This document shows, one piece after another, positions 56,594 through 64,000 of a DNA stretch of 64,000 nt. Source of the DNA: Candidatus Brocadiaceae bacterium S225 (GTDB taxonomy: Bacteria > Planctomycetota > Brocadiia > Brocadiales > Scalinduaceae); assembly GCA_007859995.1 (NCBI GenBank), contig SMSL01000013.1, forward strand, positions 22,539 through 86,538, written 5' to 3'. Every line of letters starts with the position of its first letter. Position 1 is the first letter of the stretch. A model generated the notes under the pieces. It saw only the letters and a list, made by a program, of their open reading frames with translations, was not told the DNA's origin and did no database searches. A program made the translations under genes and the position numbers.

Positions 56594-57427
56594 ATGCAGT
56601 ACGTTTTGTCCAATAAAGAGTTTGAGATGTTTAGAGGTTTGATCTATAGCACATGTGGAATAAACCTGACTTTGTCTAAGAAGGAATTGGTTAAAGCGCG
56701 GTTAACTAAGCGTTTAACCCATACCGGAATAGACTCATTTAACGATTATTACAATTACGTTACTAAAGTCGACAAATCCGGTAAAGAGCTAATCCATCTC
56801 ATTGACAATATCTCTACAAATAAAACAGATTTCTTTAGAGAGAAAAAACACTTTGATTTCTTAAATACGACTCTATTACCAGCTCTGATTTCAAGCAAAG
56901 AAAAGAGTAAAAACAGGAAGCTTCGTATCTGGTGTGCAGCATCGTCATCAGGAGAAGAACCTTATACCCTGGCGATGACCGTTTTTAACCATATAAGGCC
57001 TGACAATGGATGGGATGTAAAGATCCTTGCCACAGATATCTCCACAAGGATATTACAAAAAGCTATTGAAGGCACATACAAGATGGCGCTACTGAATGAT
57101 GTTCCATCCGGGATCACTTCGGCACATTTCTCCAAAGTACTTGTTAACAATACGAACTATTACAAGGCGAAGGATCACCTTAAAAGCATAATAACGTTCA
57201 GGAGATTCAACCTTATGACTGAAAAGTTTCCCTTTAAACACCCCTTTGACTTTATCTTTTGCAGGAATGTTATGATCTATTTTGATCCTGAAACTCAGCG
57301 CAGGCTTGTTGCAAAATTCTATGATTGCCTGCCAAAAGACGGTTATCTTTTTATAGGACATTCAGAGACGCTATCTAAAAATCATAACGATTTTAAATAT
57401 GTGCAACCTGCTGTTTATCAGAGATGA
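56594..57427 (+). CDS. cheR: Chemotaxis protein methyltransferase CheR
   Basis: 277 residues. N-terminal all-alpha domain and SAM-dependent methyltransferase core (LRIWCAASSSGEEPYTLAM, FIFCRNVMIYFD). Methylates receptor glutamates. CAGGAGAG lies before ATG 56594. Confidence 0.95.
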   Translation: MQYVLSNKEFEMFRGLIYSTCGINLTLSKKELVKARLTKRLTHTGIDSFNDYYNYVTKVDKSGKELIHLIDNISTNKTDFFREKKHFDFLNTTLLPALISSKEKSKNRKLRIWCAASSSGEEPYTLAMTVFNHIRPDNGWDVKILATDISTRILQKAIEGTYKMALLNDVPSGITSAHFSKVLVNNTNYYKAKDHLKSIITFRRFNLMTEKFPFKHPFDFIFCRNVMIYFDPETQRRLVAKFYDCLPKDGYLFIGHSETLSKNHNDFKYVQPAVYQR

Positions 57428-57514
57428 TGAGTTTTTAATTTCTGATTACGGTTTCCGGAGCAAAAGAAAATAAATCTGAAATTGAATATTTCCCCTGTTT
57501 ATATAGCTGAAAAA

Positions 57515-59032
57515 ATGAAATATATAATAATAAGTATAATATTCATAATTACACTTTTGAGTAATGCCATTTACATATTTTATGGCCCTGCTACAGGAAA
57601 ACAGGCTGATAAATCAGAAAAGGTATTCACCTATAAAACACCTGATAATGAAATATGGATAAATAAAAACCGTACGGCTCTGGAGAGAATGAGGAATCAC
57701 TACATAAGCGGAAGTGACAGTATAATCGATAGTTTAGAAGCAGAAAATCAACAGGTAATTCTGCTCCGGCAGCTAGAGCCTGATGTACAGGAGATGCTAT
57801 CACCATCAAAAAGCTATTCACCTTATTTCTTAATTTTTAATAGCCTGATTATCATTACCGGATTTTCTTTTATTTGTTACCTCGCTCTTAAACGAAAACA
57901 AACAGAAACATCTTTTAGTAGTATAACCAAAGTAAACGTACCTGAAGTACAACCTGGAGAAAGCGCTCAGTATAATAAATCGTTAAACAACGACCAGGTT
58001 CTAAACAAATCAAAAGAAATTATTTGTGAAATCCTTCAAATAATTAATAAACATTCAGATAACAATATTTCTCCAAGGCAAGACTCTCTTGATAATTTTG
58101 CAAATGAACAGGTATCTAAGATTAAGACATCTTCAACGCTACAGGATTTACTGACAGTAGAAGAGGATATTAATAAAATAATTCCTGAACACTTTGAAAA
58201 CACAAAAAGCCTGGTCAATACAAAATTTAATGAATTAAGGACGATGTTAAATGAATTGGCTGAAGACTTCGGATCGATAACAGAGGACAGCACCAATTTT
58301 TCAGGTCAAATTAAAGACAGTATGTCACACATTGAAAAAGCTATTGAATTAAACGAAATAAAAGAAATCAGAAAAAAGATTACACTGGAAACGTCTTCGA
58401 TGCGGAAAGTAATCGCGAAGAAACAGGAAAAAGACGCCATAATTATTGACTCATTAACATATAAAGTAAAATCAATGAAAGCGGAGCTTGCCTCAGCAAA
58501 GGAGGAAGTACTGATAGATGGTTTAACTCAAATTTACAATAGAAAGGCATTTGATAAGAAGATAAGTGATTTCTTTAAGCAGAGATCAAAAAAGAACCTC
58601 CCATTTACACTTGTAATGGTTGATATAGATTATTTCAAGAAAGTGAATGATGAATACGGACACACAGTAGGTGATGAAATATTAAAGAAGGTTGCAAGTA
58701 CAATCAAAGAAACTTTCAGATTAAATGATTTTGTCGCAAGATATGGAGGAGAAGAATTCTCTGTAATGATTGACAGGATTGATAGCCATTACATTATGGA
58801 TGTATGCGAAAGGTTACGCATGGCAATTGAAGCAATAAACTTTACGGTTGACTCTGATACGATACCAACATCTGCAAGTATTGGAATAGCATTCAGTAAA
58901 CAATCAGATACACCAAAAATGCTAATCGACAGGGCAGACAAGGCCCTGTATCTTGCAAAAGAAAGCGGTAGAAACACAATCAAATCCGAAGTTGATCTAT
59001 CTGAAACTGAACTGGAAACTGTTTCAACCTGA
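57515..59032 (+). CDS. Membrane diguanylate cyclase (GGDEF)
   Basis: 505 residues. Two membrane helices, IIISIIFIITLLSNAIYIFY (about 4-23) and FLIFNSLIIITGFSFICYLA, flank a short periplasmic loop; then coiled coil and a C-terminal GGDEF domain. The active site reads RYGGEEF (about 410), and an inhibitory RxxD site (RLND) lies five residues before it. Makes cyclic di-GMP, opposing the HD-GYP proteins. Start uncertain: ATG 57515 fits the topology, TTG 57482 is possible, neither has a good ribosome site. Confidence 0.88.
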   Translation: MKYIIISIIFIITLLSNAIYIFYGPATGKQADKSEKVFTYKTPDNEIWINKNRTALERMRNHYISGSDSIIDSLEAENQQVILLRQLEPDVQEMLSPSKSYSPYFLIFNSLIIITGFSFICYLALKRKQTETSFSSITKVNVPEVQPGESAQYNKSLNNDQVLNKSKEIICEILQIINKHSDNNISPRQDSLDNFANEQVSKIKTSSTLQDLLTVEEDINKIIPEHFENTKSLVNTKFNELRTMLNELAEDFGSITEDSTNFSGQIKDSMSHIEKAIELNEIKEIRKKITLETSSMRKVIAKKQEKDAIIIDSLTYKVKSMKAELASAKEEVLIDGLTQIYNRKAFDKKISDFFKQRSKKNLPFTLVMVDIDYFKKVNDEYGHTVGDEILKKVASTIKETFRLNDFVARYGGEEFSVMIDRIDSHYIMDVCERLRMAIEAINFTVDSDTIPTSASIGIAFSKQSDTPKMLIDRADKALYLAKESGRNTIKSEVDLSETELETVST

Positions 59033-59057
59033 AATAATATCCACTGGAGGAATTAAA

Positions 59058-60152
59058 ATGAATCAGAAAATAAAAGTATTAATTGTTGACGATTCTGCTG
59101 TTGTCAGAAAAATATTATCCGGTGCTTTAAGCAAGTATCAGGATATCGAAATAGTTGGCACGGCGCCAGACCCGTTTATAGCCAGAAACAAAATCCTTCA
59201 ATTCAAACCGGATGTGCTCACACTTGACGTTGAAATGCCAAAAATGGATGGAATCACATTTCTTAACAAATTGATGACGCACTACCCGATACCCACAATC
59301 ATGGTAAGCTCTCTTACCCAGGAAGGCTGTGATGCAACATTAAAGGCCCTGGAAGTTGGTGCAGTAGACTTTATCGCAAAGCCAACAAGCCGTCTGGGCA
59401 GTGATGTTGAAAATGTTATAGATGAGCTATACACCAAAATAAAATATGCATCAAAAGTAAGACTCAGGCAAAAAAATACAGCAGGAGCCAATGGTAATAA
59501 TAACCATTCACAATCAATTCACTCCCGGGTACACTCCTCCATACAACCTGATAATGGAAAAAATTATACTGTGTTCAAAGGTTCCAATAAACTCATATTC
59601 ATTGGCGCTTCAACCGGAGGCACTGAAGCGCTGAAGGAGGTATTGATTAAGATGCCTCCTGATTCTCCTGCTATAGCTATTGTGCAACACATGCCTGAGA
59701 TGTTTACAAAGACATTCGCAAAAAGATTGGATTCGCTGTGCTCAATCACGGTAAAGGAGGGCAAAAACGGTGACAGCCTTATACCGGGTCATGCAATAAT
59801 AGCGCCTGGAAATTATCATATGAGCATAAGAAAAAACGGAGCGATGTATCGTATTGAAACAAACCAGGATGCACCTATACACCATCAAAGACCCGCAGTA
59901 GATGTTTTGTTTGATTCCGCCTCGAAATATGTAGGGCCTAATGCAATTGGTGTCATTATGACCGGAATGGGATCTGATGGTGCAGCAGGACTATTAAACA
60001 TGAAAGAATCAGGAGCAAAAACTATTGCGCAGGACGAAGATAGTTGTGTTGTGTTTGGTATGCCAAAAGAAGCCATTAAATTGGGTGCTGCAGACAGAAT
60101 CGTTCCATTAAACAAAATCCCTGAAAACATACTCTATTTCTTAAAAGACTGA
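59058..60152 (+). CDS. cheB: Chemotaxis methylesterase CheB
   Basis: 364 residues. Receiver (phospho-Asp in LTLDVEMPKMDG) and a C-terminal methylesterase with Ser in GASTGGTEAL (about 183), His in VQHMPEMF (about 210) and Asp in MTGMGSDGAAG (about 305). GGAGG lies upstream of ATG 59058; a longer frame from 58953 overlaps the diguanylate cyclase and is rejected. Confidence 0.96.
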   Translation: MNQKIKVLIVDDSAVVRKILSGALSKYQDIEIVGTAPDPFIARNKILQFKPDVLTLDVEMPKMDGITFLNKLMTHYPIPTIMVSSLTQEGCDATLKALEVGAVDFIAKPTSRLGSDVENVIDELYTKIKYASKVRLRQKNTAGANGNNNHSQSIHSRVHSSIQPDNGKNYTVFKGSNKLIFIGASTGGTEALKEVLIKMPPDSPAIAIVQHMPEMFTKTFAKRLDSLCSITVKEGKNGDSLIPGHAIIAPGNYHMSIRKNGAMYRIETNQDAPIHHQRPAVDVLFDSASKYVGPNAIGVIMTGMGSDGAAGLLNMKESGAKTIAQDEDSCVVFGMPKEAIKLGAADRIVPLNKIPENILYFLKD

Positions 60153-60739
60153 TGGAAGGCTATAATCAATACACTGGCGAAATTGAAATCGTTAAAGAAG
60201 CCAATGCGAATATCATTGATTCCGGCAGTGATAAAGACAAAGCCTTGATAAATGTTTTAAGGAATGAAGTTTCACAACTTAAAGCAACAAATGCATTCCT
60301 GAATGTAAAAATACAAAGCCTGCGTGAAAACCACTTACCATATGTTTTTTTAGTTGAAGATGATTATGACACGACACAGATCATCACAGAAATCCTCCAT
60401 GATGATTACAACATAATTGATGTTGGAAATGGTATAGAGGCCTTAAGTATACTACGTAAAATTGGTAAGGCTGGGAGCAATGTCAAGCGAATTGATACAA
60501 TACTGTTAGACGTTAATTTACCGGGTATGTGTGGGTTCACACTATGTCATGAGATAAAGAAGAAAATGAGATTAAATATCCCCATCATTGTCTGTACGGG
60601 AAGAAATACGAAAAGAGATGTGATGAGGGCGATCGGTGCCGGAGCCGAAGACTATATTATCAAACCATTTCAAGAAAAAACGTTAACAAGTAAAGTTGCC
60701 AAGTGGACAAAGACAAGAAAAAGATCACCCGTCAGATAA
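60152..60739 (+). CDS. Response regulator with N-terminal coiled coil
   Basis: 195 residues. About 70 residues of unrelated, partly coiled-coil sequence precede a canonical receiver (LVEDDYDTTQ, ILLDVNLPGMCG, IVCTGRNT, IIKPFQEK). It overlaps the cheB stop (TGATG), so it is translationally coupled. No output domain. Confidence 0.88.
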   Translation: MEGYNQYTGEIEIVKEANANIIDSGSDKDKALINVLRNEVSQLKATNAFLNVKIQSLRENHLPYVFLVEDDYDTTQIITEILHDDYNIIDVGNGIEALSILRKIGKAGSNVKRIDTILLDVNLPGMCGFTLCHEIKKKMRLNIPIIVCTGRNTKRDVMRAIGAGAEDYIIKPFQEKTLTSKVAKWTKTRKRSPVR

Positions 60740-60768
60740 ACTAAAACCTTATGGCAGTTATGATTTTC

Positions 60769-60797
60769 TAATGTCTTTTATATTCTAAAAGGCATTA
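60769..60797. terminator. Hairpin between convergent genes
   Basis: TAATGTCTTTTA (60769-60780), loop TATTC, TAAAAGGCATTA (60786-60797): 12 bp with one G-T pair. It overlaps the end of the minus-strand gene and sits 30 bases after the plus-strand response regulator. No T-run, so strength uncertain. Confidence 0.55.
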
Positions 60798-61827
60798 GAG
60801 ACGGTATTGTTTCAATAACCTTTCTAAAACTTGTATTCCTGACATACCGCCACTCCTTCTCGTCTTGATTTCCTTCAGGTGTTGTTAGATTATTTATAAT
60901 TGGCAACCCCTTAAGACCCTTTGCCAATTCAAACGAACGTGTCCTTATAGACGCATCACCACCAGGAATAACATCAGTAACAAAATCCAAAATTACTTGT
61001 GTATTATCAAAAACAGCAGTTGTAACCTTCCTGCCGGCTTTAAAGTTTCCTATTGTCGCATCCGGCACCGCCTCAACTGCATTTAAGCCTGCAAACATAA
61101 TATCTTCACCAATATGTATCACACTTTTTGGAACGCCCTTTACAATATCCCCAACCAAAGCATCCTTAAAAATTTTCTTAAACAGGTGCTTAACTCTACC
61201 TGCCCCACCTTGAGGTCTTACCTCCCCTTCCGGACTATAGAGCCCAAAAGACAAACCGCTTGCCACATCTTTAAAGAAGTTTACAACTGTTCCTGCAAGC
61301 CCAACTTTTCTACCATCTTGTATATTCCCGTGTTTATCAACATACTTAATCTTTGCGCCAATGCCTAGATCCTTAACTGCATTTAAAAGATTATTACCAG
61401 CATCTGACAAATCCTTGCCCACCCTCTTTGTAATTCTGGAATGATCATAATTGTTATCAATTACTTCACCAGTCTTGCTTAGAAAGAAATTGTCACCACC
61501 CGGGTTGGACATTAACTGATCCTCTTTGTAAGTCTTATATTGTTCAATTATAGAAGATTTTGATGGTTTATTTACATCTCTACTCTTAAATAATGTTTCA
61601 GGATATCTATTTATTCTAGAATTATTTAAAGGCATAAAGTGTTTCGCGGGACGTCTTAGAGTATGAGGACTGTTTGCCCCTCCTAATTCGTTATTAAGAA
61701 CTCTCCCGAATGGTAATTTCGCGGATTTGTTATTTAGTGCCAGGAGGGTAGGATTATTCTTCTTCGCCATCCCTTTAATAAATGATTCTGTTATAATCTG
61801 TGAGTTGTTAGTATTTCTAATGTCCAT
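60778..61827 (-). CDS. Unknown 349-residue protein in the sigma-54 regulon
   Basis: No recognised domain. The N-terminal 100 residues are Asn/Lys-rich and probably disordered. The C-terminal 200 contain amphipathic or weakly hydrophobic helices (GLAGTVVNFFKDVASGLSFG, GEDIMFAGLNAVEAVPDATI) and a conserved-looking tail (EWRYVRNTSFRKVIET). No signal peptide. A sigma-54 promoter lies 95-109 bases upstream, so it is likely co-regulated with the flagellum. It could be an exported flagellar or secreted effector protein. Ribosome site weak at ATG 61827. Confidence 0.65.
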   Translation of the reverse strand: MDIRNTNNSQIITESFIKGMAKKNNPTLLALNNKSAKLPFGRVLNNELGGANSPHTLRRPAKHFMPLNNSRINRYPETLFKSRDVNKPSKSSIIEQYKTYKEDQLMSNPGGDNFFLSKTGEVIDNNYDHSRITKRVGKDLSDAGNNLLNAVKDLGIGAKIKYVDKHGNIQDGRKVGLAGTVVNFFKDVASGLSFGLYSPEGEVRPQGGAGRVKHLFKKIFKDALVGDIVKGVPKSVIHIGEDIMFAGLNAVEAVPDATIGNFKAGRKVTTAVFDNTQVILDFVTDVIPGGDASIRTRSFELAKGLKGLPIINNLTTPEGNQDEKEWRYVRNTSFRKVIETIPSLMPFRI

Positions 61828-61921
61828 AATCGTTTATCTAAATAAGTTAATAACCAGCCTCTCTGTATGGAGAATAGCAATTTCTCTACACCACAGCTGT
61901 TAGGTTACTGACTTATAAAAC

Positions 61922-61936
61922 GCAAAACTGGTACCA
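61922..61936 (-). promoter_or_regulatory. Sigma-54 promoter of the unknown 349-residue protein
   Basis: Minus strand TGGTAC-CAGTT-TTGC, GG-N10-GC exact. Start near 61910, then ATG 61827. Confidence 0.7.
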
Positions 61937-62255
61937 CAAATTCAATATACCTGCCCATATAATGCGTATCAGCTAAGCCGCTATAACATATAGCATTACA
62001 ACAAATTAATTAATTTAAATTACAAATTCTATGAATGGCTTTTCGATATACCGGAAGAAATTAACTGGCCTAAGGTAAAAAAGGACGTGAGATACTCATG
62101 ATGTAGGGAAAATTTAATAGATCATTCGTACATATCGTAGAGACAAAAATTTAATATTTTCTAGAAGAAGAACAGATGTGATCACTGTATTGGAAAAAAC
62201 TTCCAGTAAATCGTTGCTAAACGTTAGGCGTTTATGCATTCATTTTTATATATTA

Positions 62256-62292
62256 AAGGACAAGGTGCGGTAAATAAATCTGTCCCCTTTTC
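62256..62292. repeat. Possible dispersed repeat end (GGACA...TGTCC)
   Basis: AAAGGACA (62256-62263) and TGTCCCCTTTT (62282-62292) face each other around AATAAATC. The pattern AAAAGGGGACAGATTTATT is familiar from dispersed palindromic elements near RAYT transposases. A single copy here cannot prove it. Confidence 0.3.
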
Positions 62293-62318
62293 CATCTCAA
62301 AAGATAAGTTTTGCGCTT

Positions 62319-62549
62319 TTACATGGCGATTGATAAGGCTTTTTTCAATGCTTTCGGCACTTCTATAGGGTAAAACCTGTCAGATGCATAGCCGTAATCT
62401 TCGCCGCTTTCGTCAATAATACGGATATAACCGTGTGAAGCGGCTTCATCATCAGGCAATATTCTATACAGCTTTCCAATCTCAAGAGATGCATGGTAAC
62501 CCTCGTTATTAATGCAAATAGCAAACTTTACAATTGTTTTTCTTTTCAT
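62319..62549 (-). CDS. Small conserved hypothetical protein (partner of next gene)
   Basis: 76 residues: VKFAICINNEGYHASLEIGK, then YRILPDDEAASHGYIRIIDE and DYGYASDRFYPIEVP. I recognise this as a common small family of unknown function, often beside the protein encoded at 62559. Nine bases separate the two genes. A toxin-antitoxin role is possible but unproven. Confidence 0.7.
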   Translation of the reverse strand: MKRKTIVKFAICINNEGYHASLEIGKLYRILPDDEAASHGYIRIIDESGEDYGYASDRFYPIEVPKALKKALSIAM

Positions 62550-62558
62550 ATTAGTCTA

Positions 62559-62789
62559 TCAATGGAAATTTAAGTTTAAATTCTTTCTTGCCGATACCAT
62601 GTGTGCTTCATACCAATGAATTTCAGCAGTATGAATGGAATTATCTCTGAGGCGCACCGTATCAACCCCTTTTAACTTCCGCCATCTTCCTTTACCATAT
62701 TTCTTTCGTAAACGAGTCAAATCACGAATTCCACGGCCAGCCGCAATGGATTCAATGTCTCCGATCTTCCCTATGATTTTAAAATCCAT
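62559..62789 (-). CDS. Small conserved hypothetical protein
   Basis: 76 residues: MDFKIIGKIGDIESIAAGRG, then LRKKYGKGRWRKLKG and AEIHWYEAHMV. Basic. Belongs to a widespread small family of unknown function, found upstream of the partner described at 62319. Confidence 0.7.
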   Translation of the reverse strand: MDFKIIGKIGDIESIAAGRGIRDLTRLRKKYGKGRWRKLKGVDTVRLRDNSIHTAEIHWYEAHMVSARKNLNLNFH

Positions 62790-63207
62790 TAGATATTCAC
62801 TGCGTCATTATAAAGCCAGTGGATGTCTGTGGCCAAATATTTGTTATGGCAAAGGCTGTATTATGGGTTATTTCCCTCAGTCGGAAGCAACAGCACTCTT
62901 TGCTCTTCAAAATTTCCAAGTTCCATATATTCCGTTTTACTGTTAGGAAATGGTTTGTTTTTATTCATTTATAAATTGCTTCTTCCGTTGCTTTCTTAAT
63001 ATATTCTGAAATCGTGTTGTCTTCTTAAAACACCCATACCGAATTTAATAATAAGTTAATACTTGAGTAAAGATATATCAATAATTCATATGTTTGCGCA
63101 TTTGGCGATTTATGTCAAGAGAAAATGCCTGGGTTGTTCATTCATTTCCCAGTATTTTCTATTACGGTATACGATTTGAAATGATATTCTGAAATGAATA
63201 TTTGTAA
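62790..63207. other. Non-coding gap
   Basis: About 420 bases without a supported gene. I see no promoter, repeat or RNA element. Confidence 0.4.
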
Positions 63208-63528
63208 TCATCTTCGCATGAAGAAAAAGCCGGATGTTAAACCTATTAACACACCGGGAATCAATCCTATCAGGATGTGGTTGCTGAGATAACCATAAAT
63301 ATTTATTGCAGTTGGTGTAAGAAAGATAAAGAGATTATCCCATTTTGCTTTTAAGAACAGCCAATCAATAGAAAACGTATTTGTGTAGTCTAAAACAAGC
63401 GCGGCTACTATGGGAATAGCAGCATACAGCAAAATTCTGAACAAAAAGTATCGCAAAAGCAGCCCGGCAGAGATACCCATAAAAAAGCCAAGAGTACCTT
63501 TCATTAATAACTGAGTATCAAAATTCAT
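63208..63528 (-). CDS. FUN14-like membrane protein
   Basis: 106 residues with three hydrophobic segments rich in Gly (GTLGFFMGISAGLLLRYFLF, ILLYAAIPIVAALVL, HILIGLIPGVLIGLTSGFFF). The length and the G-rich first and last helices fit small bacterial FUN14-type proteins. GAGGAGATA lies just before ATG 63528. Function unknown. Confidence 0.65.
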   Translation of the reverse strand: MNFDTQLLMKGTLGFFMGISAGLLLRYFLFRILLYAAIPIVAALVLDYTNTFSIDWLFLKAKWDNLFIFLTPTAINIYGYLSNHILIGLIPGVLIGLTSGFFFMRR

Positions 63529-63680
63529 TATCTCCTCGCCTCCTTTTTTTAAAATTAAAACAGAATGGACTCCTTGCCTGCCTGACAGGTAGCTCAGATA
63601 GATGATAGCAAGGCACAGAGATGACTCTCTTTATGGAAGCGTTCTCGTTCTCCTTGGTGTGTTAGCAGTTCTTTGACTAA

Positions 63681-63721
63681 ACTCCTCCTTAAAGGGAGGA
63701 GTTACCCTTGCTTTCGCAAGG
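63681..63721 (-). terminator. Two adjacent hairpins after the lectin-like gene
   Basis: ACTCCTCC (63681-63688) pairs with GGAGGAGT (63695-63702), and CCTTGC (63706-63711) pairs with GCAAGG (63716-63721). They lie 10-50 bases after the stop at 63731 on the minus strand. Confidence 0.5.
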
Positions 63722-63730
63722 ATTCCAGTT

Positions 63731-64000
63731 TTATTTCCTGTATATATAGACATCCGCATCAAAGTAACCGGTATTATCTTTCCAATAAATACTTCTTTTG
63801 TTAACAGGCTCTCCGGTATATGCACTTCTACTAAGATCATTAACGCCCAGATGAAGTGGCCCATCCACATATGATACAAACTCTCTCCCGCTGCCTATAT
63901 AAAAGGCATCCCTATTACCTATCTTCCCGATTGCCGCCATATACCTTGCATTAGGCAGTACTGTAAAATTGTCCCTCGTGAAGTGATATCCTTCAGCAAG
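63731..64000 (-). CDS. C-terminal part of a lectin-like protein (5' end off window)
   Basis: The last 89 residues are visible; the frame is open to the right edge (LAEGYHFTRDNFTVL). MAAIGKIGNRDAFYIGSGRE and then GPLHLGVND, with DNTGYFDADVYI at the end, match the beta-sandwich layout of PA-IL (LecA)-like carbohydrate-binding domains. The gene starts beyond the window; the rest is unknown. Confidence 0.6.
   Translation of the reverse strand, partial: LAEGYHFTRDNFTVLPNARYMAAIGKIGNRDAFYIGSGREFVSYVDGPLHLGVNDLSRSAYTGEPVNKRSIYWKDNTGYFDADVYIYRK

Larger units (their letters stand above)
61828..62318. other. Intergenic region with sigma-54 promoter and repeat-like end
   Basis: No gene. It holds the sigma-54 promoter at 61922 and a repeat-like segment at 62256-62292. 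A GTTAGGC at 62224-62230 resembles an integron attC core, but no second arm of the right spacing was found. Confidence 0.4.

Noticed and set aside
62068..62230. attC-like pair (GCCTAAC/GTTAGGC) of an integron cassette
   Set aside because: The partner site matches 6 of 7 and is about 155 bases away, with no inner L boxes; not convincing.

Overview
The window is AT-rich bacterial DNA that is almost entirely a flagellar and chemotaxis gene cluster. No rRNA, tRNA, CRISPR array or intact insertion sequence was found. The flagellar core proteins, a sigma-54 (RpoN) promoter network, many HD-GYP/GGDEF signalling proteins and a few small conserved proteins suggest a Planctomycetota member. An anammox-type lineage (Brocadiales, Candidatus Scalindua-like) is my best guess. 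This taxonomic call rests on general resemblance and is tentative.

Layout. (1) 1-5.4 kb (+): two genes holding three tandem modules of family-2 glycosyltransferase plus TPR repeats, just upstream of flagellin and probably for flagellin glycosylation. (2) 5.7-12.2 kb (+): flagellin fliC behind a sigma-28-type promoter, oversized fliD, fliS, a FlgN/FliT-like chaperone, and two small paralogous proteins, each directly behind a sigma-54 promoter. (3) 12.5-17.9 kb: three HD-GYP proteins (one with a lost HD dyad), a small basic protein with its own sigma-54 promoter, and the flagellar sigma factor gene fliA. (4) 18-25.2 kb (-): export operon fliO-P-Q-R-flhB-flhA-flhF, then a two-TM small protein and fliA, headed by a sigma-54 promoter. 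There is no flhG. (5) 25.6-37.8 kb (-): flgB-flgC-fliE and fliF-G-H-I-J-motE-motA-motB-motB2-fliL-fliM-fliN, with sigma-54 promoters before flgB and fliF. (6) 38-46.9 kb (-): PAS histidine kinase and NtrC-type regulator (FlgS/FlgR-like) at the end of an operon with TPR proteins, a second NtrC-type regulator, and a decayed two-component remnant. (7) 47-49.4 kb (-): a CsgG/FlgO-like TPR protein, a small Cys-rich protein and flgM. (8) 50-60.7 kb (+): chemotaxis genes cheY, cheX, a CheX-pseudoreceiver fusion, cheA, cheD, cheC, a second cheY, cheR, a diguanylate cyclase, cheB and a receiver protein, behind another sigma-54 promoter. (9) 60.8-64 kb (-): an unknown 349-residue protein with its own sigma-54 promoter, a pair of small conserved proteins, a FUN14-like membrane protein and the C-terminal part of a lectin-like protein cut by the window edge.

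How it fits together (inference). The kinase/NtrC-regulator pair would activate RpoN at eight GG-N10-GC promoters that I can see by eye. These drive the basal body, export apparatus, filament cap and chaperone operons and chemotaxis. FliA and FlgM then gate flagellin through the sigma-28 promoter. The long flagellin leader has GGA-exposing hairpins that could add post-transcriptional control. The fliF and fliO promoters share a tandem 39-bp block about 150 bp upstream, a good candidate for the activator's enhancer. The most unusual items are the two sigma-54-linked WY-motif small proteins, the unknown 349-residue sigma-54-linked protein, signalling proteins that have lost catalytic residues, a CheA whose P2 region is replaced by short repeats, and an apparent ATT start codon for fliL. 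Rod, hook, fliK, cheW, MCP, rpoN, csrA and fliW genes are not in this window.
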